Of a stretch of 64,000 nucleotides of DNA, positions 8,604-17,264 are shown piece after piece. Positions within the stretch are counted from its first letter, which is position 1. Each line of letters starts with the position of its first letter. Source of the stretch: Brucella anthropi_A (lineage in GTDB: Bacteria; Pseudomonadota; Alphaproteobacteria; Rhizobiales; Rhizobiaceae). Under the pieces are notes generated by a model. That model worked only from the letters and a program-made list of their open reading frames with translations. It was not told where the DNA came from and made no database searches. Where the stretch lies: assembly GCF_046630315.1 (NCBI RefSeq), contig NZ_LQBD01000006.1, forward strand, positions 1-64,000, in the 5' to 3' direction. The position numbers were made by a program, and so were the translations under genes.

Positions 8604-9385
8604 ATTCCCATCCACTGGCGCAGCGGATTGGTTCCGTCCATCAGGAGGCGCACCGCCAGCGCAAGGCTGACCACGATCAGAAGCGGCTTGATGATGCGCG
8701 AGCCGACCTTCATGGCAAGGCTTGCGCCGATCTGCGCGCCGATGAATTGCGCAATGCCCATTGAAATGCCGATTTTCCAGTTGATGACGCCGACCGCGGC
8801 AAAGGTGGCGAAACCGCCAATATTGGAAGCGCAGTTGAGAAGCTTCGTGTGCGCCGTCGCTTTCAACACGCCGTAGCCTGCAAGCGCCACGAATGCCAGC
8901 ATGAAGAACGAGCCGGTGCCCGGCCCGAAAAGGCCGTCGTAAAAGCCGATCAGCGGCACCAGCGTCACACCGAACAGGAACGGGCCGATGCGTCGCGCGC
9001 GGTCCACATCGCCAAGGCTCGGCTTGACGGCAAAGTAGATCGCGATCGCGATGAGCAGGATCGGCAGCGCCGCGCGCATGATGTCCACCGGCAGGACGGT
9101 TGCGAGGAGTGCGCCCAGCACGGAGCCCAGAAGCGAGGCGAGCGCTTCCGGCCATTGCTGGAGAATGTTCACATGTCCCTTGCGCGCATAGGCGATGGTT
9201 GCCGATGACGAACCGAACAGGCCTTGCAGCTTGTTGGTGCCAAGCGCCTCGACGGGCGGAATGCCGGCCAGAAGCAGGGCAGGGATGGTAATCATGCCGC
9301 CGCCGCCGGCGATCGAATCGATGATCCCGGCAATGAATGCCGCAGCCGTCAGGAGCAGGGTAAGCGTGTCGAAGAATTCAAGCAT
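8600..9385 (-). CDS. TSUP (TauE/SafE) family permease
   Basis: A 261-residue polytopic membrane protein of the sulfite exporter TauE/SafE family. The first conserved repeat shows G-I-I-D-S-I-A-G-G-G-G-M-I (about residues 20-32), and the internal repeat contains G-F-Y-D-G-L-F-G-P-G-T-G-S. At least seven hydrophobic segments are visible. I start at 9385 because the hydrophobic N-terminus begins there; the 40 extra upstream residues are Arg/Pro-rich and family-atypical. It is transcribed opposite to the cob genes and converges on the EamA gene. TSUP members move sulfite, sulfoacetate or other small anions; here the substrate is unknown. Confidence 0.9.
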   Translation of the reverse strand: MLEFFDTLTLLLTAAAFIAGIIDSIAGGGGMITIPALLLAGIPPVEALGTNKLQGLFGSSSATIAYARKGHVNILQQWPEALASLLGSVLGALLATVLPVDIMRAALPILLIAIAIYFAVKPSLGDVDRARRIGPFLFGVTLVPLIGFYDGLFGPGTGSFFMLAFVALAGYGVLKATAHTKLLNCASNIGGFATFAAVGVINWKIGISMGIAQFIGAQIGASLAMKVGSRIIKPLLIVVSLALAVRLLMDGTNPLRQWMGI

Positions 9386-9556
9386 CGGGGGAGCCCAAGG
9401 GAGAGGTTGGCGCACCATAGAACAGCGGCCAGCCGAACGCCAGCCGAACAAGGATGGCCTTTGAAGAAAGCCGGGGGCATTCGGCGCAATTGTTTTCCTG
9501 CGCATCCGGCGTTATTCATTATATGAATATGAAAACCATCGGTTTTGAGGGGTTCC

Positions 9557-10003
9557 ATGAGCGAGAGCATCTTTGAGCGGATTAGCGCTTTTCTCAGCAG
9601 GAAAAGCGCCGTGCAGCGTGTGGCCGATGATCCGGCTCTGGCTTCCGAACTGCTTTTGCTGTTGCATGTGGTGTTTGCCGATGGCGACCAGCATCCGGCC
9701 GAAATAGCCGCATTCAAGGAAATCGCGGAAAAGAATTTTGGCATTCCGCCGGAAGAACTTCCCGAAGTGGCCGAATATCTCAAGGATTTCGGCTATGAGA
9801 CAACCACGAGGCAGGCTGCCAATATGCTGGCCGAAATGGCGCCGGAGCGGCGTTTCGCCCTTTTGAGCGATCTCGTGAAGATTGCATGTTCGGATCATCG
9901 TCTGGACCGTTCTGAAACCACCATGATCCAGCGCATTGCCGATACGCTCGGCGTCAAGCCGGAAGAACTGCATAAGGTGCGGCAGGCTTCGCCCTGTGGC
10001 TGA
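9557..10003 (+). CDS. TerB-family protein
   Basis: A 148-residue, mostly helical acidic protein of the TerB/DUF533-like family. Two related blocks are visible, L-L-L-H-V-V-F-A-D-G-D-Q-H-P-A-E (about residue 32) and L-V-K-I-A-C-S-D-H-R-L-D-R-S-E (about residue 107), each carrying the acidic metal-binding pattern of TerB domains. The ATG at 9557 has a GAGGGG ribosome-binding site 6 nt upstream; an in-frame TTG at 9545 is less likely. Its 3' end overlaps the proposed GTG start of cobE by 8 nt, so it is probably co-transcribed with cobE-cobM. A cobalamin role is not established. Confidence 0.88.
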   Translation: MSESIFERISAFLSRKSAVQRVADDPALASELLLLLHVVFADGDQHPAEIAAFKEIAEKNFGIPPEELPEVAEYLKDFGYETTTRQAANMLAEMAPERRFALLSDLVKIACSDHRLDRSETTMIQRIADTLGVKPEELHKVRQASPCG

Positions 10004-10436
10004 TCCGCGTTTCTATCTTGGGATGGGCGGCTCGTCGGGCGTTGTTTTCGATGAGCTTCTGGCCCTTGCCGAAGCGACCCTGACACAAGGCGGATGTGTG
10101 CGGCCCGATGCTCTCGCGACGCTTAGCGTGAAGCGCGCCGAGCCTGCATGGGCGCGGCTTGCGGCCCATTATGGCTGCGAACTCCGGTTCTTCGAGGCTT
10201 CACGGCTGGAAGAAGAAACGCCAAGGTTGAAGACCCCGTCCGAAACAGTCTTCAAAGCCGTTGGATGCCATGGCGTGGCGGAGGCCGCGGCGCTGGCTGC
10301 GGCAGGTCCCGCTGGCTCTCTCCTGGTCGGGAAGGTCTCGTCGGCCCGGTCCACCGCCGCGCTGGCAAAGGTTCCGGCGGTTCTGCATCGGGGCGAGGTC
10401 TGTCAGCGTCCGCGCTTGAGGAAAGGAAAATCGTGA
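9996..10436 (+). CDS. cobE: Cobalamin biosynthesis protein CobE
   Basis: A 146-residue protein of the CobE/CbiG C-terminal domain family. The N-terminus Y-L-G-M-G-G-S-S-G fits the family's G-x-G-x-x-x-G start, and the C-terminus carries the characteristic F-K-A-V-G-C-H-G-V-A-E-A-A-A-L segment. I use the GTG at 9996, inside the 3' end of the TerB gene; an ATG at 10023 would give a shorter but still plausible protein. The stop overlaps the cobM start (GTGA). CobE's exact step is poorly defined; in the anaerobic pathway the homologous CbiG domain takes part in opening the ring lactone. It matters here because cobF is absent from the window. Confidence 0.87.
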   Translation: MADPRFYLGMGGSSGVVFDELLALAEATLTQGGCVRPDALATLSVKRAEPAWARLAAHYGCELRFFEASRLEEETPRLKTPSETVFKAVGCHGVAEAAALAAAGPAGSLLVGKVSSARSTAALAKVPAVLHRGEVCQRPRLRKGKS

Positions 10437-11191
10437 CTGTTCATTTCATTGGCGCCGGTCCGGGCGCGGCCGATCTCATCACCGTGCGCGGCCTGCGCCT
10501 GATCGAAAAATGCCCGGTCTGCATTTATGCGGGATCGCTCGTGCCTAGGGAAGTTGTGGCCGGGGCGCCGAAAAATGTGCGCCTGGTCGACAGCTCGTCG
10601 CTGACGCTGGATGAGATCATTGCTGAAATGAAAGCCGCCGATGCGCAAGGGCTCGATGTGGCGCGGGTGCATTCGGGCGACCCGTCGATCTATGGCGCGA
10701 TGGCGGAACAGATGCGCCGGCTGGATGCGCTTGGCATCTCCTATGACGTGACGCCGGGCGTGCCGGCCTTTGCGGCTGCTGCGGCTGCGATGAAGCAGGA
10801 ACTGACCATTCCCGAAATCAACCAGACCATCATCCTGACGCGCACCTCCATGAAGTCGTCCGCCATGCCGGAAGGCGAAGACCTTGCGACACTTGGACGG
10901 TCGGGCGCAACGCTGGTGATTCATCTGTCCATTCGCAATCTTGCAAATATAGAAAGCGAACTGACGCCGCTTTACGGCGCCGATTGCCCGGTGGTCGTCG
11001 CCTATCGGATTGGCTGGCCGGATGAGCGGATCTTGCGCGGAACCCTGTCGGATATCGCCGGAAAAGTTGCCGCATCCGGGCTCAAGCGCACGGCAATGAT
11101 TTTTGTCGGGCGTGGGCTGGACCCCAAAAGTTTTCGCGATTCGGCGCTTTATCATGAGGCGCATAGCCACGCGGCGCGCTCAAAAGTTTAA
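10433..11191 (+). CDS. cobM: Precorrin-4 C11-methyltransferase
   Basis: A 252-residue SAM-dependent tetrapyrrole methylase that methylates precorrin-4 at C11 to give precorrin-5. It shows the N-terminal glycine-rich loop G-A-G-P-G-A-A-D-L, the family signature V-A-R-V-H-S-G-D-P-S-I-Y-G-A near residue 76, and V-T-P-G-V-P-A-F near residue 105. The GTG at 10433 overlaps the cobE stop and gives the family length; starts further upstream would read through cobE in another frame. The 3' end overlaps that of the opposing cobK by 12 nt. Confidence 0.96.
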   Translation: MTVHFIGAGPGAADLITVRGLRLIEKCPVCIYAGSLVPREVVAGAPKNVRLVDSSSLTLDEIIAEMKAADAQGLDVARVHSGDPSIYGAMAEQMRRLDALGISYDVTPGVPAFAAAAAAMKQELTIPEINQTIILTRTSMKSSAMPEGEDLATLGRSGATLVIHLSIRNLANIESELTPLYGADCPVVVAYRIGWPDERILRGTLSDIAGKVAASGLKRTAMIFVGRGLDPKSFRDSALYHEAHSHAARSKV

Positions 11192-11926
11192 AATAGAACG
11201 CGCAGATGCGACGGCTTCCGTCGTCGTTGCAACCATGGTTTTTGCGGCAATGAACGGGCGGGCAATCATCATGACCGGGAGATCAAGGGCGCGGGCGGCT
11301 TTAATCTTGGCGTAGGAGACGGTTCCGCCCGAATTGCGGCTGACGATCAGGCCGATGTTCCGCTTCGCGAGGAAATGCTTTTCCGCAGCGTAATCGCCGG
11401 GTCTTGCCAGAACGATTTCACAATGTGGTGGAAGCGCCGCGTCCGGCGGATCGATCATGCGGATGACGAAATGCGCATCGGCACGCTCCGCGAAAGGGGC
11501 GATGTGCTGGCGACCGAGCGCCAGAAAGACGTTCCCGCCCGGAGGGATGGCGCGCGCGGCTTCCGTTTCGCTTGCGACATCGATCCAGTTGTCGCCGGGC
11601 TGCTTTTCCCACACCGGGCGCTCCAGCCGGATGAGCGGGATTTTCGTCGCTTCCGTGGCCATGACGGCATTTTGCGAAATGTGCGCGGCATAGGGATGTG
11701 TCGCGTCAATCACAAGGTCGATCTTTTCGGCCCTGATATAGGCGGCAAGACCATCCGCCCCGCCAAAACCGCCGCTTCGAACCGGGCCGCTCAGCTTCGC
11801 AGGCGTCGCGGTGCGGCCCGCAAGCGAGGTGATCGCCGTAACCGGCAGGGCCGCGAAAGTGTCGGCAAGGCTTGCCGCTTCCGTCGTGCCGCCGAGGACC
11901 AGTATTTTCGGCTCAGACGCGGGCAA
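11180..11926 (-). CDS. cobK: Precorrin-6A reductase
   Basis: A 248-residue CobK/CbiJ-type NADPH-dependent reductase that reduces precorrin-6A to precorrin-6B. The N-terminal I-L-V-L-G-G-T-T-E-A nucleotide-binding block, the V-I-D-A-T-H-P-Y-A segment near residue 74, and the late S-R-N-S-G-G block near residue 195 are diagnostic. The start codon is TTG, located 14 nt inside the 3' end of cbiD, so translational coupling to cbiD is likely. The two form a minus-strand pair placed between cobM and cobA, opposite to their neighbours. Confidence 0.95.
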   Translation of the reverse strand: MPASEPKILVLGGTTEAASLADTFAALPVTAITSLAGRTATPAKLSGPVRSGGFGGADGLAAYIRAEKIDLVIDATHPYAAHISQNAVMATEATKIPLIRLERPVWEKQPGDNWIDVASETEAARAIPPGGNVFLALGRQHIAPFAERADAHFVIRMIDPPDAALPPHCEIVLARPGDYAAEKHFLAKRNIGLIVSRNSGGTVSYAKIKAARALDLPVMMIARPFIAAKTMVATTTEAVASARSILNF

Positions 11927-13019
11927 GGATATTTCCTGTACGGTCGGTCACGATAATCTCGACCTCGACGGGCGCTCCGCGAAGGGTTTCGAGCGCTGTT
12001 TCCCTTGCCTTCAGTGCAATCGGCGTTGCCATGTCGAGGCCAATTGATCGCGTCAGTTCAAGCACTTCGAGCGCCGTATTCGCAAAGAGAATCCGGTCCT
12101 TCATGCTTTCGGGCGCGCCAGCCTGTTCGGCAATGACCCAGAGGAAACCCTTATCCACCTGCGAGCGCGAGGAATGGAGGTCAAGCGCGCCCTGTGCAAG
12201 CTTGGTGAGCTTGGCAAAGCCGCCTGCGATCGTCAGTTTGTCGATCGGGTGGTCGCGCAGATATTTGAGAACGCCGCCTGCAAAATCACCCATGTCGAGA
12301 ATGGCGAAATCCGGCAGGTCATAGAGCGCCTGTGCGGCATCTTCCGAGGTGGAGCCGGTTGCGCCGAGAACATGTTTCTGCCCGGCGGCGCGTGCAACGT
12401 CGATGCCGCGGTGAATGGAATGAATCCACGCCGAACAGGAAAACGGGTGGACCACCCCTGTGGTGCCGAGGATGGAAATGCCGCCGACAATGCCAAGCCG
12501 CGGGTTCCATGTCTTCCTGGCGATCTCCTCGCCGCCCGGCACCGATATCGTGATCACGAGGTCGGCGGGCAGGCCATATTCGGCGCAGATCTGTTCGCAG
12601 ATTTCGGTCATCATGCGGCGCGGGACCGGGTTGATCGCCGCTTCGCCGGGGGGGATTTGCAGGCCGGGCCGCGTGACCGTGCCGACGCCTTCACCCGCGC
12701 GGAAGACGATGCCGGTTCCGGGCGGCGCCGGAAAGACCGTCGAGATGATGGTTGCGCCATGCGTCACGTCCGGGTCGTCGCCCGCATCCTTGACGATGCC
12801 TGCCATCGCATAGCCATCGCCCAGCCCCTCATAGGCAAGCTGGAAATAGGGCACTTCCCCCTTGGGCAGGATTATGCCGACGGGATCGGGAAATTCGCCG
12901 GTGATAAGCGCGCTCAAGGCTGCCTTGGTGGCGGCGGTTGCGCAGGCGCCGGTCGTCCAGCCGCGCCGAAGTTCGGCTTTTTCCGGTTTTTTATTTGCAG
13001 GGGCGGTTTCGTCGTTCAT
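11913..13019 (-). CDS. cbiD: Cobalt-precorrin-5B C1-methyltransferase-type protein CbiD
   Basis: A 368-residue CbiD-family protein, the C1-methylating enzyme of the anaerobic pathway. The N-terminal motif R-R-G-W-T-T-G-A-C-A-T-A-A lies near residue 19, and A-G-E-G-V-G-T-V-T-R-P-G-L with P-G-E-A-A-I-N-P-V-P-R are visible in the middle. It starts at the ATG at 13019; longer readings add hydrophobic nonsense sequence. It occurs here together with CobG and CobN of the aerobic route, and no cobF was found, so it probably replaces the methylation part of CobF. It is divergent from cobA with about 50 nt between starts. Confidence 0.94.
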   Translation of the reverse strand: MNDETAPANKKPEKAELRRGWTTGACATAATKAALSALITGEFPDPVGIILPKGEVPYFQLAYEGLGDGYAMAGIVKDAGDDPDVTHGATIISTVFPAPPGTGIVFRAGEGVGTVTRPGLQIPPGEAAINPVPRRMMTEICEQICAEYGLPADLVITISVPGGEEIARKTWNPRLGIVGGISILGTTGVVHPFSCSAWIHSIHRGIDVARAAGQKHVLGATGSTSEDAAQALYDLPDFAILDMGDFAGGVLKYLRDHPIDKLTIAGGFAKLTKLAQGALDLHSSRSQVDKGFLWVIAEQAGAPESMKDRILFANTALEVLELTRSIGLDMATPIALKARETALETLRGAPVEVEIIVTDRTGNILARV

Positions 13020-13071
13020 GGACGCCTTATAATGTATCTGATAGCTGTGCCGCCAGATGGAATAGTGGTTG

Positions 13072-13959
13072 ATGAATATGAACAAGGCTGAAGAAACGGC
13101 AGCATGTGTCATTGCGAGAAGCAAGGTGATGCTGCCTGCGATGGAACCCGGCCATGTCTGGCTTGTGGGGGCCGGGCCGGGCGATCCCGGTCTTTTGACC
13201 CTACACGCAGTCAACGCTTTGCAACAAGCGGATGTGATCGTCTATGACGCGCTGGTCGATGATGCCTGTCTTTCCTTGAAGAACGAGGCCGCCGTGCTGG
13301 AATATGCCGGCAAGCGCGGCGGCAAGCCGTCGCCGAAACAGCGCGATATTTCCCTGCGGCTTGTCGAGCTGGCCAGACACGGCAAAAAGGTGCTGCGGCT
13401 CAAGGGCGGCGACCCGTTCGTGTTCGGGCGCGGTGCCGAAGAAGCGCTCACGCTCGTTGAGCACGGTGTTCCATTCCGCATCGTGCCGGGCGTCACCGCC
13501 GGAATCGGCGGCCTTGCCTATGCGGGCATTGCCGCGACCCATCGCGATATCAATCAGGCGGTAACGTTCCTGACCGGCCATGATGCAACCGGCGCCATGC
13601 CCGATGGCGTCGATTGGGTGGGCATTGCCAGATCGTCGCCTGTCATCGTCATGTATATGGCGATGAAGCATATCGGCCTTATCGCCCGGCGGCTGATCGA
13701 GGCCGGGCGCTCGCCGGATGAGCCTGTTGCGTTTGTATGCAATGCCAGCTTGCCTGACCAGATCGTGCTTGAAACAACACTGATGCAGGCTGCAAAAGAT
13801 GTTGAAGCGGCGGGGCTGACCCCGCCCGCCATCGTGGTTGTGGGCGAAGTGGTGCGCCTTCGCGCCGGGCTGGACTGGATCGGCGCAATGACGGGCAAAA
13901 GCCTGACCAGCGATCCGCTGGGCAAGGGAAAGCAAAAGCAGGGAGCGCAGAACGCATGA
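13072..13959 (+). CDS. cobA: Uroporphyrinogen-III C-methyltransferase
   Basis: A 295-residue SUMT enzyme that methylates uroporphyrinogen III at C2 and C7 to precorrin-2, the entry to the corrin (and siroheme) branch. Visible are the SAM loop G-A-G-P-G-D-P-G-L near residue 29, V-L-R-L-K-G-G-D-P-F-V-F-G-R-G near residue 105, and V-P-G-V-T-A-G near residue 137. There is no CysG-type N-terminal dehydrogenase domain. TTG 13069, ATG 13072 and ATG 13078 are all possible starts; 13072 is used. The family core begins about 20 residues later. It overlaps cobB by 4 nt (ATGA). Confidence 0.95.
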   Translation: MNMNKAEETAACVIARSKVMLPAMEPGHVWLVGAGPGDPGLLTLHAVNALQQADVIVYDALVDDACLSLKNEAAVLEYAGKRGGKPSPKQRDISLRLVELARHGKKVLRLKGGDPFVFGRGAEEALTLVEHGVPFRIVPGVTAGIGGLAYAGIAATHRDINQAVTFLTGHDATGAMPDGVDWVGIARSSPVIVMYMAMKHIGLIARRLIEAGRSPDEPVAFVCNASLPDQIVLETTLMQAAKDVEAAGLTPPAIVVVGEVVRLRAGLDWIGAMTGKSLTSDPLGKGKQKQGAQNA

Positions 13960-15266
13960 AGGGTTTCATGATAGCAGCGCCGGCTTCCGGGTCCGGCAAG
14001 ACAACCGTGACGCTCGGCCTGTTGCGGGCCTTGAGGCGCAGGGGCGCGGTGCTTGCGCCTGTAAAGGTCGGCCCGGACTATATCGACCCCGCTTTTCACA
14101 AGGCGGCAAGCGGTGCGGATTGCTTCAATCTGGACCCTTGGGCGATGCGCCCGGAGCTCATCAGCGCGCTTTCCTCCCGCATGACCGAAAGCGGCGCCAG
14201 ACTGTTGGTTGCCGAGGGCATGATGGGGCTCTTCGACGGGGCGCTGGACGGCAAGGGGACTTCCGCCGATCTGGCGCGGCTTCTCGATCTGCCGGTCGTG
14301 CTGGTGGTGGATTGCGCCAAGCAATCCCAATCCATCGCGGCGCTGGTCTGGGGGTTCAGCCAGTTTCGCAAGGATGTGCTGATCGCGGGAATTATCCTCA
14401 ATCGCGTGGGCAGCTCCCGGCATGAGGCGATGCTGCGCGGCGCGCTGGAGCCGCTCGGCATTCCGGTTCTCGGCGCCCTGCCGCGCGATGCGGCTCTTGT
14501 TCTGCCGGAAAGGCATCTGGGGCTGGTGCAGGCGGGCGAACATGCCGATCTTGAAAGCTTTCTCGACCATGCCGCCGATGTGATGGAAACGCATATCGAC
14601 CTGGGCGCGCTTCACACCATCTGGTCGCGACCGAAGCGCTTTGACGCAATGGCCAATGTTGCGCGCCTGAAGCCGCTCGGCAACCATATCGCCGTTGCCC
14701 GCGACGATGCATTCGCCTTTGTCTATGCGCATCTGCTTGAAGGCTGGCGCAGGCGCGGCGTGGAGATTTCGTTCTTCTCGCCGCTTGGCGACGAGATACC
14801 GCGACAGGAGGCTGACGCGATCTATCTGCCGGGTGGCTATCCGGAATTGCACGCAGGACGTCTGGCGGAGGCCGGGCGGTTTCAGGCGGGCATCCGCGAG
14901 GCCGCAGGCCGTGGCGTGACCATCTATGGCGAATGCGGCGGCTACATGGTTCTCGGTGAAAGCGTGCAGGATGCGCAGGGCACGAAACACCCGATGCTGG
15001 GCCTTTTGCCGCTTGAGACGAGCTTTGCAGACAGAAAGCTGCATCTTGGCTACCGCGTGCTGGAACCGCTTGAAGGTGCGCCATGGGCCGGGCCCTTGAA
15101 GGCGCATGAATTTCACTATGCCAGCATCGTGCGGGAAGGGAAGGCCGGCCGCCTGTTCCGGGTCCGCGATGCGGCGGGGGATGATCTTGGGGAAGCGGGC
15201 TTGCGGGCGGGTTCCGTTTCAGGTTCCTTCATGCATGTCATCGATTTTTGCGGAGAAAAGGCTTGA
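13956..15266 (+). CDS. cobB: Hydrogenobyrinate/cobyrinate a,c-diamide synthase
   Basis: A 436-residue glutamine- and ATP-dependent amidotransferase that amidates the a and c side chains of hydrogenobyrinic acid. The N-terminal P-loop A-S-G-S-G-K-T-T and V-K-V-G-P-D-Y-I-D-P form the synthetase domain (about 1-190). The C-terminal class-I glutaminase domain (about 245-430) contains the nucleophile motif Y-G-E-C-G-G-Y near residue 328. Start ATG overlaps the cobA stop; the end overlaps the cobC TTG start. It belongs to the cobABCD operon. Confidence 0.96.
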   Translation: MKGFMIAAPASGSGKTTVTLGLLRALRRRGAVLAPVKVGPDYIDPAFHKAASGADCFNLDPWAMRPELISALSSRMTESGARLLVAEGMMGLFDGALDGKGTSADLARLLDLPVVLVVDCAKQSQSIAALVWGFSQFRKDVLIAGIILNRVGSSRHEAMLRGALEPLGIPVLGALPRDAALVLPERHLGLVQAGEHADLESFLDHAADVMETHIDLGALHTIWSRPKRFDAMANVARLKPLGNHIAVARDDAFAFVYAHLLEGWRRRGVEISFFSPLGDEIPRQEADAIYLPGGYPELHAGRLAEAGRFQAGIREAAGRGVTIYGECGGYMVLGESVQDAQGTKHPMLGLLPLETSFADRKLHLGYRVLEPLEGAPWAGPLKAHEFHYASIVREGKAGRLFRVRDAAGDDLGEAGLRAGSVSGSFMHVIDFCGEKA

Positions 15267-16258
15267 GCGCCGAAATCGAGCATGGTGGCGCGCTCGACAA
15301 GGCCATCGCGCGTTTTGGCGGCAGGTTTCAATACTGGCTCGACCTTTCGACGGGCATCAATCCCGAGCACTTTCCGCTTCCTGCGCTTGCGCCCAAAATC
15401 TGGAACCGTTTGCCGGATGAGGGGCTGCTGCGGGACACGCTGCGGCTGGCGCGCAGCCATTACGGTCTGAACAAGAACGCTGCGATTGTTGCAGCGCCCG
15501 GCACGCAGGCCCTGATCCAGCTTGTTCCCACACTGCTTGCGCCGTCGACGGTTGCCGTCCTCGGCCCGACCTATCAGGAACATGCGGCCTCATTTGCCGC
15601 CTGCGGCTGGAAGGTCGCGCCATGCGCGACGATCGACGATATCCCGGACGAGGCGACAGCGGCGGTCATCGTCAATCCGAACAATCCGGACGGGCGCGTG
15701 GTTTCGAAAGCTGCGCTTTTGCATCTTGCGCGAAAGCTCGGCGCGCAGGGCGGCTTTCTGGTCGTGGACGAGGCCTTCGCCGATGCGCATGCGGATGTCA
15801 GCGTCGCGGGCGAGGCAGAAGACGCACCGATGATCGTGCTGAAATCATTCGGCAAGTTTTTCGGGCTTGCGGGCGTGCGGCTGGGCTTTGCCATCGCCGC
15901 AATGCCGATCGTCGAGGCATTGACGCGGTTGCTCGGCCCATGGGCGGTGTCCGGCCCGGCGCTCGCAATCGCCAGCCATGCCTTCAGCGATGCCGCAATG
16001 CTTTGCGATTATCGCGCCCGTATCGACCTGCGGCGGCGAAGATTGTCGGCTGTTCTGGAAACATGCGGCCTGAAGGAAATCGGCGGCACGGCGTTGTTTT
16101 CGCTTGTCGAACACGCGGATGCAGCCGGGATTTATGCCCGATTGTGCGAGCGACATATTCTGGTCCGGAAGTTCGATTACGCCCCGCACTGGTTGCGCAT
16201 TGGCCTGCCGCTGGATGACATGGCGCTCGCGCGGTTTGAAAAGGCGTTGAAATTTTGA
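15263..16258 (+). CDS. cobC: CobC, PLP-dependent threonine-phosphate decarboxylase-like protein
   Basis: A 331-residue class-I aminotransferase-fold protein matching CobC/CobD(Salmonella)-type L-threonine-O-3-phosphate decarboxylases, which make the (R)-1-amino-2-propanol phosphate linker. The PLP lysine block K-S-F-G-K-F-F-G-L-A-G-V-R-L-G lies around residues 195-209, and N-P-N-N-P-D-G near residue 138. I choose TTG at 15263, which overlaps the cobB stop (TTGA) and has GGAG 8-11 nt upstream; a second in-frame TTG is at 15248. Naming differs between organisms: this is not the CobC phosphatase of Salmonella. Confidence 0.92.
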   Translation: MSAEIEHGGALDKAIARFGGRFQYWLDLSTGINPEHFPLPALAPKIWNRLPDEGLLRDTLRLARSHYGLNKNAAIVAAPGTQALIQLVPTLLAPSTVAVLGPTYQEHAASFAACGWKVAPCATIDDIPDEATAAVIVNPNNPDGRVVSKAALLHLARKLGAQGGFLVVDEAFADAHADVSVAGEAEDAPMIVLKSFGKFFGLAGVRLGFAIAAMPIVEALTRLLGPWAVSGPALAIASHAFSDAAMLCDYRARIDLRRRRLSAVLETCGLKEIGGTALFSLVEHADAAGIYARLCERHILVRKFDYAPHWLRIGLPLDDMALARFEKALKF

Positions 16259-16280
16259 TTCAGTCTTTCTGGTCAAGCTC

Positions 16281-17264
16281 ATGGAAATAAAGCTTATTGT
16301 CCTTTCACTGGCGCTTCTGCTCGATCGCCTTGTCGGCGATCCGCCGCTTCTTTGGCAGAGAATTCCGCATCCCGTCGTTCTGTTCGGAAAAGCGATTTCG
16401 TGGGGCGAAAAGCGCTGGAACAGCCGCAATCTTCCTGCCGCCGCGCTTCGCCGAAACGGCATGTGGCTGACGATCGGGCTTGTCGCTGCCTGTGTGCTGC
16501 TTGGGCTCGTCCTTGAAGTGTTGCTGCCCTTTGTGGGGACAGCAGGCGCGGTGGCCGAAATTCTGATCGTGACCGTGCTGCTTGCGCAGAAAAGCCTTGC
16601 CGACCACGTGCAGGCGGTTGCTCATGCGCTGCGTGAGGAGGGCATCGCGGGCGGCCGCCGGGCCGTATCGATGATCGTCGGGCGCAATCCCGAACAGCTC
16701 GATGCAGGCGGCGTCAGCCGCGCCGCGATCGAAAGCCTGGCGGAAAATGCGTCGGACGGTATCGTCGCCGCGGCATTCTGGTTTCTGGTCGGCGGACTGC
16801 CGGGCCTTTTTGCCTACAAGCTCATCAATACGGCCGATTCCATGATCGGTCATCTGAACGACCGTTACCGTCATTTTGGCCGGTTCGCCGCAAAGCTCGA
16901 CGATGTCGCCAATTATATTCCCGCCCGGCTGACGGGGCTGCTTGCTTCCCTTGCCGCCGCGATCACGAAAGACAGGCTTTCGGGACGGGAGGCATTTTCC
17001 GTCATGCGCCGCGATGCGCGCCTGCATCGCTCGCCCAATGCGGGCTGGCCGGAATCGGCCTTTGCCGGCGGTCTGGGACTGGCGCTTGCCGGACCGCGCC
17101 AATATGGGGCGGAAAAAGTCGAAGGCCCGATGCTGAACGCATCCGGCAAACGTGATGCCGATGCCGATGATATCGACGCGGCGCTGCATCTTTTCTGGTC
17201 GACGATGAGCCTGACGACTGGACTGGTGATCGCCGCAAGCCTGATTGGGCTACTTGTCGGCTAG
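16281..17264 (+). CDS. cobD: Adenosylcobinamide-phosphate synthase (CobD/CbiB)
   Basis: A 327-residue polytopic membrane enzyme that attaches the aminopropanol phosphate arm to adenosylcobyric acid. The N-terminus L-L-L-D-R-L-V-G-D-P-P near residue 12 and H-P-V-V-L-F-G are typical, as are R-A-A-I-E-S-L-A-E-N-A-S-D-G near residue 148 and N-T-A-D-S-M-I-G-H near residue 186. It follows cobC by 22 nt. Its 3' end overlaps the opposing substrate-binding-protein gene by 15 nt. Confidence 0.96.
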   Translation: MEIKLIVLSLALLLDRLVGDPPLLWQRIPHPVVLFGKAISWGEKRWNSRNLPAAALRRNGMWLTIGLVAACVLLGLVLEVLLPFVGTAGAVAEILIVTVLLAQKSLADHVQAVAHALREEGIAGGRRAVSMIVGRNPEQLDAGGVSRAAIESLAENASDGIVAAAFWFLVGGLPGLFAYKLINTADSMIGHLNDRYRHFGRFAAKLDDVANYIPARLTGLLASLAAAITKDRLSGREAFSVMRRDARLHRSPNAGWPESAFAGGLGLALAGPRQYGAEKVEGPMLNASGKRDADADDIDAALHLFWSTMSLTTGLVIAASLIGLLVG

